Assembly (NCBI RefSeq): GCF_024204645.1
Contig: NZ_CP100351.1
Span: forward strand, 1,922,001-1,986,000
Length of the DNA: 64,000 nucleotides
Direction of reading: 5' to 3'
Source: Desulfomicrobium sp. ZS1
GTDB taxonomy: Bacteria; Desulfobacterota; Desulfovibrionia; Desulfovibrionales; Desulfomicrobiaceae
In this document: positions 35,382 through 43,681 of the stretch, piece by piece
Position numbering within the stretch: the stretch's first letter is position 1
Layout: every line of letters starts with the position of its first letter
Notes under the pieces: model-generated
Seen by the model: only the letters and a program-made list of their open reading frames with translations
Told to the model about the DNA's origin: nothing
Database searches by the model: none
Translations under genes and position numbers: made by a program

Positions 35382-35657
35382 ATGAACAAAAGCGAACTTA
35401 TTCAGTCCCTTGCAGAAAAAATCAAGATTTCCAACGATGAAGCATCCACCATTGTGGACAGTTTTTTCGACTCCATGCGCGACGCGTTGCTGCGTGGAGA
35501 CAGGATTGAAATCAGGGGGTTCGGCAGTTTCAAGATCAAGCAATACGAAGGATACGTCGGCCGCAACCCCAAAACCGGGGAGTCGGTGCAGGTCAAGCCC
35601 AAGAAAATGCCTTTTTTCAAGGCTGGCAAAGGTCTGCTGGACTATCTCAACGGTTAG
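35382..35657 (+). CDS. HU/IHF family DNA-binding protein
   Basis: 91 residues, the normal size. Features are MNKSELIQSLAEKIKISNDEASTIVDSFFDSM for the helical body, GDRIEIRGFGSFKIKQYEGYVGRNPKTGESVQVKPKKMPFFKAGKGL for the beta arms, and the DNA-intercalating proline in GRNPKTG. The IEIRGFGSF strand is shared by IHF subunits and HU. It bends DNA as a dimer; in a genome with many sigma54 promoters an IHF-like role in looping is natural. GGAG lies upstream of the ATG. Confidence 0.93.
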   Translation: MNKSELIQSLAEKIKISNDEASTIVDSFFDSMRDALLRGDRIEIRGFGSFKIKQYEGYVGRNPKTGESVQVKPKKMPFFKAGKGLLDYLNG

Positions 35658-35769
35658 AATCGTTGACATGAGGGGCCGTTTTGACGCAATTGCTCGCGGC
35701 ACACCTTAAAGAAAGATTACAATCGGTTCGTCCCGAACGGATTGGACGTCTTTTTATGGAGCTTCGGCA

Positions 35770-36642
35770 TTGCATTCCGTGATCCAACGCGTTGCAGCGA
35801 TTCATGATCTTTCCGGGTTTGGAGGGGGGTCACTCTCGGCGGTGATCCCCATTCTTTCAGCCCTTGGAATTCAGGTCTGCAGTCTGCCCACAGCCATCCT
35901 CTCGACCCACACGGGCGGTTTCTCCAATTTTCATTTCCGCGACCTGACCTCGGACATGCGGCACATCATCGACCACTGGCGACAGCTGTCCCTGTCCTTT
36001 GCCGGTATCTACTCCGGATTTCTGGGTTCGCCGGAGCAGATCGACATCGTCACTGATTTCATTAAGACATTCCGCACCGATTCCACCCTGGTCGTGGTCG
36101 ATCCGGTGCTCGGAGACGACGGCAAACTCTACGACACCATGGACAGATCCATGGTCGACGGCATGCGCAGCCTTGTCGCATCGGCCGACGTGATCACCCC
36201 GAACATCACCGAAGCGGCACTGCTGCTGAGCAAGGCCGGTCCTTTGGCCATCTCCGGCACCGAAGAGATAAAGGCCTGGGCCCGGGCCTTGAGCGATCTT
36301 GGCCCGCGTTGCGTCATCATCACCAGCGTCCCTGCAGAGCACGGTAAAGGGACGTCGGTCGTGGCCTTCGACAAGGATGCAAACCGCTTCTGGAAGGTTG
36401 CATGCCCATATATTCCTGCATGTTACCCTGGCACTGGAGATATTTTCGCCAGTGTGATAACAGGTTCGCTGTTGCAGGGCGATTCCCTGCCTTTGTCCCT
36501 GGACCGGGCCGTGCAGTTTGTCTCCATGGCCATCCGGGCCACCTTCGGTCACAATTTTCCGGAACGTGAAGGGGTTTTTCTGGAACGGGTGCTCCCGAGC
36601 CTGAACGCCCCCGTGTCCATGAGCAGCTTTGAACTGATATGA
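35770..36642 (+). CDS. pdxY: Pyridoxal/pyridoxamine kinase (PdxY-type)
   Basis: 290 residues of the ribokinase-like PfkB family. Seen are AIHDLSGFGGGSLSAVIPILSALG at the N-terminus, LPTAILSTHTGGF, VVVDPVLGDDGKLYDT near residue 115, TPNITEAALL near 150 and the ATP/anion-hole motif CYPGTGDIFASVI near 220. It phosphorylates pyridoxal or a related vitamer. The start is probably the TTG at 35770, with GGAG 8 nt upstream; a GTG three codons later is possible. It heads the operon with the Cof-type phosphatase (4-bp overlap) and mla genes, an association with no obvious metabolic reason. Confidence 0.87.
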   Translation: MHSVIQRVAAIHDLSGFGGGSLSAVIPILSALGIQVCSLPTAILSTHTGGFSNFHFRDLTSDMRHIIDHWRQLSLSFAGIYSGFLGSPEQIDIVTDFIKTFRTDSTLVVVDPVLGDDGKLYDTMDRSMVDGMRSLVASADVITPNITEAALLLSKAGPLAISGTEEIKAWARALSDLGPRCVIITSVPAEHGKGTSVVAFDKDANRFWKVACPYIPACYPGTGDIFASVITGSLLQGDSLPLSLDRAVQFVSMAIRATFGHNFPEREGVFLERVLPSLNAPVSMSSFELI

Positions 36643-37487
36643 CAGGCCCGTATCGTGGAATATTCGTCAGCGATCTTGACGGAACCCTGTTGCGTGGCGG
36701 ACGCATCTCCGAAGGCGATCTGAAGGCCTTCAGGGACCTGAGCGAGCAGGGAATCATGCGCGTCATCGCCACGGGGCGCTCTCTGTATTCGGCAAAATCC
36801 TGTCTTGCGGATGATTTTCCGGCGGATTACCTGATTCTTTCGACCGGAAACCAGATCGTGAACTGGCCCACGCAGAAAATTCTGCGCTCCGCATTCCTGT
36901 CTGGCCAGGAAGTGCAGGACATCTGTCTTTTTTTACGCGGACAGGGACTCAGCTTCATGGTGCACGAGGATTTTCCGCACAATCATCGCTTCGCGTACCA
37001 CAGGGGGCACAAGAACGTCGCGGATTTTGATCGACGCCTAGCCCTGTACGCCAGCCACAGCCAGGAAAAAACAAGCGATCCCGATGCGCGCGCCGCGTCC
37101 CAGATCGTGGTTATCGTTGACGGAAGCGATGCGGCAATGCATGACCGTATCTGCCGGGAACTTGCACGTCACAGCGTCATCAGGGCCACATCCCCACTTG
37201 ACGGACAGTCCGTGTGGATCGAAATCTTTGCGGCGGATGTCTCCAAGGCCTCGGGCATAAAGCACCTTGTCGATCATTACGGCCTGCACGGGGCTCCCAG
37301 CGCGGCCATCGGCAACGACCACAACGACAGGGACATGCTTGAGCTGGTGCAGATGCCCTTCAAAGTCGCAGACGCTTTTCTGGACGATGAAGACAAATAC
37401 ATTACAACTCCGGAAAATAGTGACGCCGTGGCTTTCGCCATCGCACGCTACATGGAAAGCTTCCATGCCGGCATGACGGACGCATGA
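36639..37487 (+). CDS. HAD superfamily phosphatase, Cof type
   Basis: 282 residues. HAD motif I is SDLDGTLLRGG near residue 12, motif II lies in MRVIATGRS, and motif III/IV is seen in AIGNDHNDRDMLELV near 228, preceded by a Lys in ADVSKASGIKHL. The cap between them is the Cof (C2B) type. It dephosphorylates a small phosphorylated metabolite; coupling to pdxY makes a pyridoxal phosphate or sugar phosphate plausible but unproven. It overlaps pdxY by 4 bp and mlaE by 4 bp, so it is translationally coupled on both sides. Confidence 0.88.
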   Translation: MTGPYRGIFVSDLDGTLLRGGRISEGDLKAFRDLSEQGIMRVIATGRSLYSAKSCLADDFPADYLILSTGNQIVNWPTQKILRSAFLSGQEVQDICLFLRGQGLSFMVHEDFPHNHRFAYHRGHKNVADFDRRLALYASHSQEKTSDPDARAASQIVVIVDGSDAAMHDRICRELARHSVIRATSPLDGQSVWIEIFAADVSKASGIKHLVDHYGLHGAPSAAIGNDHNDRDMLELVQMPFKVADAFLDDEDKYITTPENSDAVAFAIARYMESFHAGMTDA

Positions 37488-38275
37488 AAAACATATTGGC
37501 CATCCCCGCACTGCTCGGGGCAACATCACTTGGTATCATCAAAAACGTGGGTCAGTGGGGAGTCTTCTCCCTCACGGCTGTCCTGGGCATGATACATATA
37601 CGCAGGCTCATACCCAAAATCCTCTACGACATCTATTTCATCGGCTTCAAATCCCTGAACATCATAATTCTTGTGGCCTTCTTCACAGGCATGGTCCTTG
37701 GACTGCAGGGCTACTACACCCTGATCAAGTTCAGCGCCGAAGGAATGCTCGGCGTTGCCGTAGCCCTGTCCCTGGTGCGCGAACTCGGGCCGGTGCTGAC
37801 AGCGATCATGCTCATCGGCCGGGCCGGGTCGAGCATCAGCGCCGAGATCGGCATCATGCGCATCTCCGAGCAAATCGACGCCCTCTCGACCATGGACGTG
37901 GACCCGGTGCGCTATCTGGTCACGCCCAAGATCATCGCATCACTGATCTGTTTTCCGCTCCTGACCGCAATTTTTGATTGTGTCGGCATCCTGGGCGGTT
38001 ATTTTTCCTCCGTGCTCTTGAGCTCCCGTTCGGGAATCTTTTTCAGCAAGATCCAATCGAGCCTGCTCCTGTCCGACGTGACCGGAGGGTTCATAAAATC
38101 TTTCGTCTTTGCCTTTATCGTCATCACCATATCCTGCTACTGCGGATACTACACGCACCAGAACCAATCCAGTGCCGGGGCCGAAGGCGTCAGCAACTCA
38201 ACAACATCCGCCGTTGTCCAGTCATGCGTTTACGTACTGGTCTCGGACTACGTCATAACATCCTTTTTGATGTGA
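37484..38275 (+). CDS. mlaE: MlaE, ABC permease of the phospholipid transport system
   Basis: 263 residues with five to six membrane segments and the MlaE/PF02405 features FFTGMVLGLQGYYTLIKF near 65 and LVRELGPVLTAIMLIGRAGSSISAEIGIMRISEQIDALSTM at 98-138. With MlaF, D, C and A it forms the retrograde or anterograde phospholipid shuttle between the membranes. It is translationally coupled to the upstream phosphatase gene (ATGA overlap) and lies 3 bp before mlaF. Confidence 0.94.
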   Translation: MKNILAIPALLGATSLGIIKNVGQWGVFSLTAVLGMIHIRRLIPKILYDIYFIGFKSLNIIILVAFFTGMVLGLQGYYTLIKFSAEGMLGVAVALSLVRELGPVLTAIMLIGRAGSSISAEIGIMRISEQIDALSTMDVDPVRYLVTPKIIASLICFPLLTAIFDCVGILGGYFSSVLLSSRSGIFFSKIQSSLLLSDVTGGFIKSFVFAFIVITISCYCGYYTHQNQSSAGAEGVSNSTTSAVVQSCVYVLVSDYVITSFLM

Positions 38276-38278
38276 CCC

Positions 38279-39472
38279 ATGAGCAGCACAACTCCTCTCA
38301 TTCAACTTCGCAACATTTCAAAGGCGTTCGGCGGCAGGGATATTCTGCGGGACGCGACCTTTGACATCCAGCGAAACGAAATCACTGCCATCATCGGGAA
38401 AAGCGGCGGCGGCAAGAGCGTCCTGGTCAAACACATCATCGGGCTGATCACTGCCGACAGCGGTGAGATCATTTTCGACGGCCTCCCCTATTCGACCATG
38501 AAGCGAAAGGACTTTTCGGCTATCAAGAACCGTTGCAGCTACATGTTTCAGAACAACGCGCTTTTTGATTCCATGACCGTGTTCGAAAACATCGCCCTGC
38601 CTCTGCGGGAAAAATTCACGTTCGGAAAGGCGGATATTGAAGACAAGGTCCGCTCCCGCATCGAACAGCTCGAACTGGCCGAAGTGGCTCAGATGTACCC
38701 GAAACAAATTTCAGGCGGCATGCAGAAACGCGTGGCCCTGGCGCGGGCGCTGGTCACGGAACCGGAGATCATCTTTTTCGACGAACCGACCACGGGCCTC
38801 GACCCCATCCGCAAGAAGACGGTTTTCTCCATGATCCACCGCTACCATGAGCAGCTCAATTTCACGGCGGTGATCATCACCCACGACATCCCGGACATTT
38901 TCTACATCGCCCATACCGTGAACATCCTCGATGAGGGCAGGATCATCTTTTCCGGCTCGCCCGTGGCCCTCGAACAATCCTCGGATCCGGGGCTTTACAC
39001 CTATACGCATGGTCACGAGATGCTCATCGACGAATTGACGGGCCTCCACAACAGGCTCTCGCTCATGCGCAAAATCGAGGCCTTCGGGGCCGAAGCCAAA
39101 AACGATGAAAAGCTTGTCCTGGCCACGGTCAGGCTCCTGGGCATGCGAACCATGATCGACTACAAGGGCGACCTGCTCGCACACGCCTTCATCAAGAACC
39201 TGGCCAAATTCGTGCAATCCTTTCTGCCGGATGGCGCTTACGCGGGCATGTTTTCCAAGGAAATACTGGTTCTGGCGTACAAAACAAAAGACGAGTCGAC
39301 CCTTGAGATGTTTCTGAATCAACTTGAGGGATACTTCACCAACCTGACCATTGAAACATATTGTCACAAACACAGACTTCAGGTCGAAATCGGCGGAGCG
39401 CGGACAGACAAAGAACTGACCGCCTATTCGGCCATTCAGGAAGCACTTGCAACATCCAAGAAGTACGTATGA
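38279..39472 (+). CDS. mlaF: MlaF ATPase with extra C-terminal degenerate GGDEF-like domain
   Basis: 397 residues, against about 260-270 for a usual MlaF. Residues 1-240 are the ABC ATPase with Walker A GKSGGGKSVLV, Q-loop MFQNNALFDSMTV, signature ISGGMQKRVALARAL and Walker B IIFFDEPTTGLDP. From about residue 249 a further 150 residues begin DELTGLHNRLSLMRKIEAF, a classical GGDEF-domain opening, and continue with a matching pattern. The place of the GG(D/E)EF signature reads MFSKEILVLAY, so cyclase activity is not expected. The domain may bind a nucleotide or protein and control transport. The stop overlaps the mlaD start (ATGA). Confidence 0.9.
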   Translation: MSSTTPLIQLRNISKAFGGRDILRDATFDIQRNEITAIIGKSGGGKSVLVKHIIGLITADSGEIIFDGLPYSTMKRKDFSAIKNRCSYMFQNNALFDSMTVFENIALPLREKFTFGKADIEDKVRSRIEQLELAEVAQMYPKQISGGMQKRVALARALVTEPEIIFFDEPTTGLDPIRKKTVFSMIHRYHEQLNFTAVIITHDIPDIFYIAHTVNILDEGRIIFSGSPVALEQSSDPGLYTYTHGHEMLIDELTGLHNRLSLMRKIEAFGAEAKNDEKLVLATVRLLGMRTMIDYKGDLLAHAFIKNLAKFVQSFLPDGAYAGMFSKEILVLAYKTKDESTLEMFLNQLEGYFTNLTIETYCHKHRLQVEIGGARTDKELTAYSAIQEALATSKKYV

Positions 39473-39927
39473 AGACCAACAATTCCTCTCTGCATCTTTC
39501 CATTGGCCTTTTTGTCATCATAGGCTTGGTCTGCACCGCTTATCTGGCCATGACCCTGGCGAACACGACTTTTTTTTCCGGTAACTCCTACACGATCACC
39601 GCCAAATTCACGGCCGTGAACGGACTCAGAGCCGGCAGCAACGTGGAGATTTCCGGCGTGGCGGTGGGCAAAGTGTCGAGCATCTCTTTGGACCAGACCT
39701 TATACCAGGCCGTAATCACCATGAGCATTGAAAACGCCGTAGGCATTCCCGTTGATTCCACGGCGGCGATCAAGACCAGCGGGCTCATCGGCGACAAATA
39801 CGTGAGCATCATTCCCGGAGCCGACGACGTGCTCTTGAAGGACAAAGAGATCCTCATGGATACACAGGCAGCCCTCGATATTGAGGAAATGATTTCAAAA
39901 TATGTATTCGGAAGTGTCGACAAATGA
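39469..39927 (+). CDS. mlaD: MlaD, MCE-domain substrate carrier subunit
   Basis: 152 residues from the ATG at 39469, overlapping the mlaF stop; the open frame further upstream lies inside mlaF. One N-terminal membrane segment (LHLSIGLFVIIGLVCTAYLAM) is followed by a single MCE domain (YTITAKFTAVNGLRAGSNVEISGVAVGKVSSI, then TSGLIGDKYVSIIPG). MlaD forms the periplasmic hexamer ring on MlaEF and hands lipid to MlaC. Its length is normal. Confidence 0.94.
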   Translation: MKTNNSSLHLSIGLFVIIGLVCTAYLAMTLANTTFFSGNSYTITAKFTAVNGLRAGSNVEISGVAVGKVSSISLDQTLYQAVITMSIENAVGIPVDSTAAIKTSGLIGDKYVSIIPGADDVLLKDKEILMDTQAALDIEEMISKYVFGSVDK

Positions 39928-40505
39928 GAGTACTGTTTCTTCTTTTTATCCTGCTCCTGCCGGCCACAGCGCTGTCGCAGGACAACCCGACAAGTTACAT
40001 TCGCGCCAACGTTGACAAAGTACTGACCATTCTGGCGTCTCCTGAATATGAGTCGGAAACAAACAAAACCGAGCAACTGCGCCAGATTGAAGCCGTGGTC
40101 GACAATTTTTTCGACTCGGAAGAGCTTTCCAAGCGTTCCCTTGGACAATACTGGAGAATTTTCACTCCCGAGCAGCAACAAGAATTCCAACCCCTGTTCC
40201 TGAAACTCATCAAGCAGGTCTACCTCAAAAAATCCATTACCTATAATGGCGAAGTGGTGAATTACAACCAGGAGATCATCAAATCAGACACCCTGGCTGA
40301 GGTTCATACAACAGTCACGTCCCCCAATCTGAACATTCCGATCATTTACTACATGATCAGAAAGGATGTTTCGTGGAAGGTTTACGATGTTTCTGTGGAA
40401 AACGTGAGCCTGATCAAAAACTACCGCTCCCAATTCCGGAGCATTCTGCAAAACAATTCGCCCGATAAACTCATTGCCACGTTAAGGGATAAAACCAATG
40501 AATAA
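39924..40505 (+). CDS. mlaC: MlaC, periplasmic phospholipid-binding protein
   Basis: 193 residues. The signal peptide is MRVLFLLFILLLPATALSQ. The mature part shows the MlaC family pattern: IEAVVDNFFDSEELSKRSLGQYWRIFTPEQQQEFQPLFLKLI, then VHTTVTSP and DVSWKVYDVSVENVSLIKNYRSQFRSIL. It ferries phospholipid between MlaA in the outer membrane and MlaFED in the inner membrane. It is coupled by a 4-bp overlap to mlaD and an 8-bp overlap to mlaA. Confidence 0.93.
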   Translation: MRVLFLLFILLLPATALSQDNPTSYIRANVDKVLTILASPEYESETNKTEQLRQIEAVVDNFFDSEELSKRSLGQYWRIFTPEQQQEFQPLFLKLIKQVYLKKSITYNGEVVNYNQEIIKSDTLAEVHTTVTSPNLNIPIIYYMIRKDVSWKVYDVSVENVSLIKNYRSQFRSILQNNSPDKLIATLRDKTNE

Positions 40506-41247
40506 GCGTCTTCTGCTGCTCTGTCTGGCCTTGGGCGTCATCCTGCTGCAGGGGTGCGCCGGCAAGAAAGCCGGTTCTTCCCTGAATCAAGACGTCTCAG
40601 CGGAGCAGGAATATGAGGAAAGCTATGATGCAGCGGAAAACGGGGGCTATCCCGACTCTCTGGAAGGTTTCAACCGGGGAGTTTTTTCGTTTAACGACGG
40701 ATTCATAACCTACGTTTTCTCACCCATCGATACGGTTTACACCGGATTTTTCCCCCCGGACATCCGCGCAGGATTCGGCAATTTTTACCGCAACCTCGGG
40801 TATCCCGTCCGTCTTATAAACGCCCTGCTGCAGTTCAAATTCGACAAGATGGCCAAAGAGACCGCGTCGTTCGCCCTGAACACGGTGTTCGGCGTGGGCG
40901 GTCTTTTCCACATCACGCGCAACATGCCGAGCCTGCAGTCTTCGCCCGAAGATTTCAGCCAAACCCTGGCCTTTTACGGGCTGGATTCAGGCACGTATCT
41001 CGTATTGCCCATCCTCGGGCCGACAACTCTGCGTGACGCAGTGGGCTCCGTTGCGGACTCCTTTGTACACCCCTTTTCACTCGTGACCCCGGACAGCGCC
41101 AAATACGCGCTGATCGGACATGACAAAGCCAACACGGCCTCGGCCAACCTTCCGGCCTACAAGAGCATCAAGGAAGAATCCTTTGATCACTACACGAGCA
41201 TGAAGGACGTTTACTTCCAATACAGAATCGGACTGGAGAAGGAATAA
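40498..41247 (+). CDS. mlaA: MlaA (VacJ), outer-membrane lipoprotein
   Basis: 249 residues. A lipoprotein signal ends at the lipobox LLQGC (Cys20). MlaA family blocks are present: YPDSLEGFNRGVFSFNDGF, IRAGFGNFYRNLGYPVRLINALLQ, ETASFALNTVFGVGGLFHI, EDFSQTLAFYGLDSGTYLVLPILGPTTLRDAVG. MlaA forms a channel beside porins that removes misplaced phospholipid. Here it closes the mla operon, whereas in E. coli mlaA lies elsewhere. No terminator is seen directly after it, so read-through to the amphi-Trp gene 120 bp downstream is possible. Confidence 0.94.
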   Translation: MNKRLLLLCLALGVILLQGCAGKKAGSSLNQDVSAEQEYEESYDAAENGGYPDSLEGFNRGVFSFNDGFITYVFSPIDTVYTGFFPPDIRAGFGNFYRNLGYPVRLINALLQFKFDKMAKETASFALNTVFGVGGLFHITRNMPSLQSSPEDFSQTLAFYGLDSGTYLVLPILGPTTLRDAVGSVADSFVHPFSLVTPDSAKYALIGHDKANTASANLPAYKSIKEESFDHYTSMKDVYFQYRIGLEKE

Positions 41248-41368
41248 ACTCGGGCCGAATGTGACGATGCGGTCACACAGCATGCGCGACCTTGACTTTC
41301 CCGGTTCCGGAATATCTTTATCGGAATGACCAATAGACCAAAAATCCCGAAAAGAACCCGGAGGAAAC

Positions 41369-41608
41369 ATGTCCGACAAGAAAAAAATCATCAAAGTTGA
41401 AGAGACCCGCCTGGCTTATATGGCTGGAATGCTGCTCAAGGAAGTCGCGGAAGGCCTCTCCCGCCGCCAGTTCGAATTCAAGACCGAGGACGGTCCCGTC
41501 ACCGTGACCGTGCCCAAGGATGTGGAACTTGAATACAGCGTGGAACAAAAGGAAAAAGACGGCGGCACCAAGACCAAGCTGGAGATCGAGATTTCCTGGA
41601 AATCCTGA
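41369..41608 (+). CDS. Amphi-Trp domain-containing small protein
   Basis: 79 residues. The sequence KIIKVEETRLAYMAGMLLKEVAEGLSRRQFEF and the closing KTKLEIEISWKS match the amphi-Trp domain, a small conserved fold with an amphipathic strand ending in a Trp (recalled family). No signal peptide is seen. CCCGGAGG stands upstream of the ATG as a strong ribosome site. The function is unknown. It is followed by a clear terminator. Confidence 0.82.
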   Translation: MSDKKKIIKVEETRLAYMAGMLLKEVAEGLSRRQFEFKTEDGPVTVTVPKDVELEYSVEQKEKDGGTKTKLEIEISWKS

Positions 41609-41651
41609 TCTGCCCCCCGGGCAGAAGAAAACCTGACAAAGACTCTGCAAA

Positions 41652-41684
41652 AACCCTCGTCACGCACTGCGGCGAGGGTTTTTT
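41652..41684 (+). terminator. Rho-independent terminator after the amphi-Trp gene
   Basis: AACCCTCG and CGAGGGTT arms around a 13-nt loop, followed by four more T. It also closes the possible mla transcript. Confidence 0.88.
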
Positions 41685-41809
41685 GCGTCATGGCCGATCG
41701 CGAGATTCATACCTCAAACGCGTCAAATCGTTCAATAGTTGTGTGCGTCAAGTTCTGCAAATTCTTCCACGGCAGACGGGTAAGCTCAAGCGTCGCCTAG
41801 GCTTGCCCC

Positions 41810-43120
41810 TTACATCAGGGACGGCAGATAGGTCACTATCCGAGGGATGAAAAAAAGGGTTGCAATGCCGATGATCGTGGCCAGCAGAAAGGGGTAAATG
41901 CCGCGAAAGATGGATTCCAGGCTGATATTCTGCTTCATGGCCGTGGTCACGCCGTAGACCACGTAGACATTGATGCCCACGGGGGGCGTGATGACTCCCA
42001 TCTCCGTGACCAGTACGATGATGACCCCGAACCAGATGGGATCGTAACCCAGATTCATGACCACGGGATAAAAGACGGGCACGGTCAGCATGACCATGGC
42101 CAAGGAGTCCATGAAGCAGCCGCCGATGAAATAGATGAGCACGATGAGACCCATGACCGCCAACGCGGGAATTTCGAGGCCTCCGATGTAGCTGGCCGTG
42201 GTGAAAGGGATGCGGGTCACGGCCAGAAATTTTCCGAAGACCACTGCCCCCGCCACCAGAAAGAGGATCATGCATGAGGTCCGCAGAGTTTCTTCCAATG
42301 ACTTCATGATGAGCGCCCAGTTCAGTTGCCGCCGCGCCAGACCGAGCACCAGGACGCTTACCGCGCCCACGGAGGCCGCCTCCGTGGGGGTGAACCACCC
42401 TTTGAACAAACCCGTCAGCACCACCGCGAAAATAATCAGCGTGTCGGTCAGGCCGGTCAGGGATTTTATCCGCACGACCCAGGAAAAACGTTCGGCCGGA
42501 GGACCGTAGTCAGGATGTCTGCGGCAGGTGATCGCTATGGCGCACAGGAAAAGCCCGGTCAGCATGAAGGCGGGCAGAATCCCTGCAACAAAGAGCTGGC
42601 CGATGGACTGTTCCGTCAGCACTCCGTAAATGATGAGGACCACGCTCGGCGGCATGACCATGCCCAGGCCTCCGCCTGCGGCCACGGCTCCGGCGGCCAA
42701 GCGGTCCCGGTAGCCGAAGCGCTTCATCTCGGGAATGGCCACGGTGGCCATGGTCGCGGCCGTGGCGGGGCTGGAGCCGCACACCGCGCCAAAGGCGGTG
42801 CAGGCGGAGATTGTGGCCATGGCCATTCCGCCCCGGATATGCCCGAAGAAATGATAGGCCGTGGAAAAGAGGCGCCGACTGATGCCCGCGTTGAAAGCCA
42901 GCTGCCCCATGAGGATGAAGAGAGGGATGGTGGTCAGATCGTAGGAGACAAAGACCTCGTACATGCTACGACTGAGCATGTTCAATCCGCCCTGAACGGA
43001 AGTCAGCACGGAAAAACCCACGAAACCGACCACGCCCATGGCAAAGGCCACGGGCATGCGCGTGGCGAAAAGTAGGAGCATGATCGCGATGCCCAGAAAT
43101 CCGATACCAGCCGGGCTCAT
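41810..43120 (-). CDS. dctM: TRAP transporter large permease
   Basis: 436 residues with about 12 membrane segments and DctM-type blocks: PLFILMGQLAFNAGISRRLF, AAGGGLGMVMPPSVVLIIYGV and EMGVITPPVGINVYVVYG. The start is the ATG at 43120, overlapping the dctQ stop (ATGA) with GGAG 6 nt upstream; a start four codons earlier is less likely. With DctQ and DctP it imports an organic acid with sodium, driven by the ion gradient. The substrate cannot be read from the permease. Confidence 0.93.
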   Translation of the reverse strand: MSPAGIGFLGIAIMLLLFATRMPVAFAMGVVGFVGFSVLTSVQGGLNMLSRSMYEVFVSYDLTTIPLFILMGQLAFNAGISRRLFSTAYHFFGHIRGGMAMATISACTAFGAVCGSSPATAATMATVAIPEMKRFGYRDRLAAGAVAAGGGLGMVMPPSVVLIIYGVLTEQSIGQLFVAGILPAFMLTGLFLCAIAITCRRHPDYGPPAERFSWVVRIKSLTGLTDTLIIFAVVLTGLFKGWFTPTEAASVGAVSVLVLGLARRQLNWALIMKSLEETLRTSCMILFLVAGAVVFGKFLAVTRIPFTTASYIGGLEIPALAVMGLIVLIYFIGGCFMDSLAMVMLTVPVFYPVVMNLGYDPIWFGVIIVLVTEMGVITPPVGINVYVVYGVTTAMKQNISLESIFRGIYPFLLATIIGIATLFFIPRIVTYLPSLM

Positions 43121-43602
43121 GATTTTCTCCATTGACGCACAAAGAGTACGAAATCGACAAGCATGGTCAACGTGCCCACGGCGAAGCAGGCGCAGAGCGC
43201 ATACAGGAGCAGGTATTCGGGCAGACCCAAATTCATGGAGACTTCGCCCGAAAGGTGCTTGTCCCGCGCATAAGCGCCCATCATGAACGTAACCACGGCA
43301 AAAAAGAGAATGGACAGGAGCTCGCGCAGCAGCTTGAGCCTACGCCGCACCGTGGTCGACATCAGCTGCACGAAGACCTCCACCCCGATGTGCGAACGAT
43401 GGGAATGGGCATACGGCAAGGACAGCCCCAAGGCCAGAACAGCCAAAAAGGTGACGACCTCCTCGGAGCCGAAAATGGGGCTGCGATTGAGTCGCCCGGT
43501 AATGTCGGCCACGGTCAGAAGCGCCATGCCCAGGAGGCACAGGCATCCGCCGATGCGCATCACGTTTCCGATGCGGGCCAGAATCTTTTCAACGATCTCC
43601 AC
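43117..43602 (-). CDS. dctQ: TRAP transporter small permease
   Basis: 161 residues with four membrane segments, the DctQ pattern. I start at the GTG at 43602 (VEIVEKILARIG), because GGGAGA lies 6 nt upstream; the longer frame begins with unconserved, Ser- and Lys-rich residues. Visible blocks are CLCLLGMALLTVADITGR and PYAHSHRSHIGVEVFVQL. It pairs with DctM in the membrane and is coupled to it by a 4-bp overlap. Confidence 0.88.
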   Translation of the reverse strand: MEIVEKILARIGNVMRIGGCLCLLGMALLTVADITGRLNRSPIFGSEEVVTFLAVLALGLSLPYAHSHRSHIGVEVFVQLMSTTVRRRLKLLRELLSILFFAVVTFMMGAYARDKHLSGEVSMNLGLPEYLLLYALCACFAVGTLTMLVDFVLFVRQWRKS

Positions 43603-43681
43603 GAACACTCTCCCGTTCTTGCATGACACAGGGGCAGGAGCCTTGCGGCTCGTGCCCCTGCAACTATCCGACAAAACCAGA

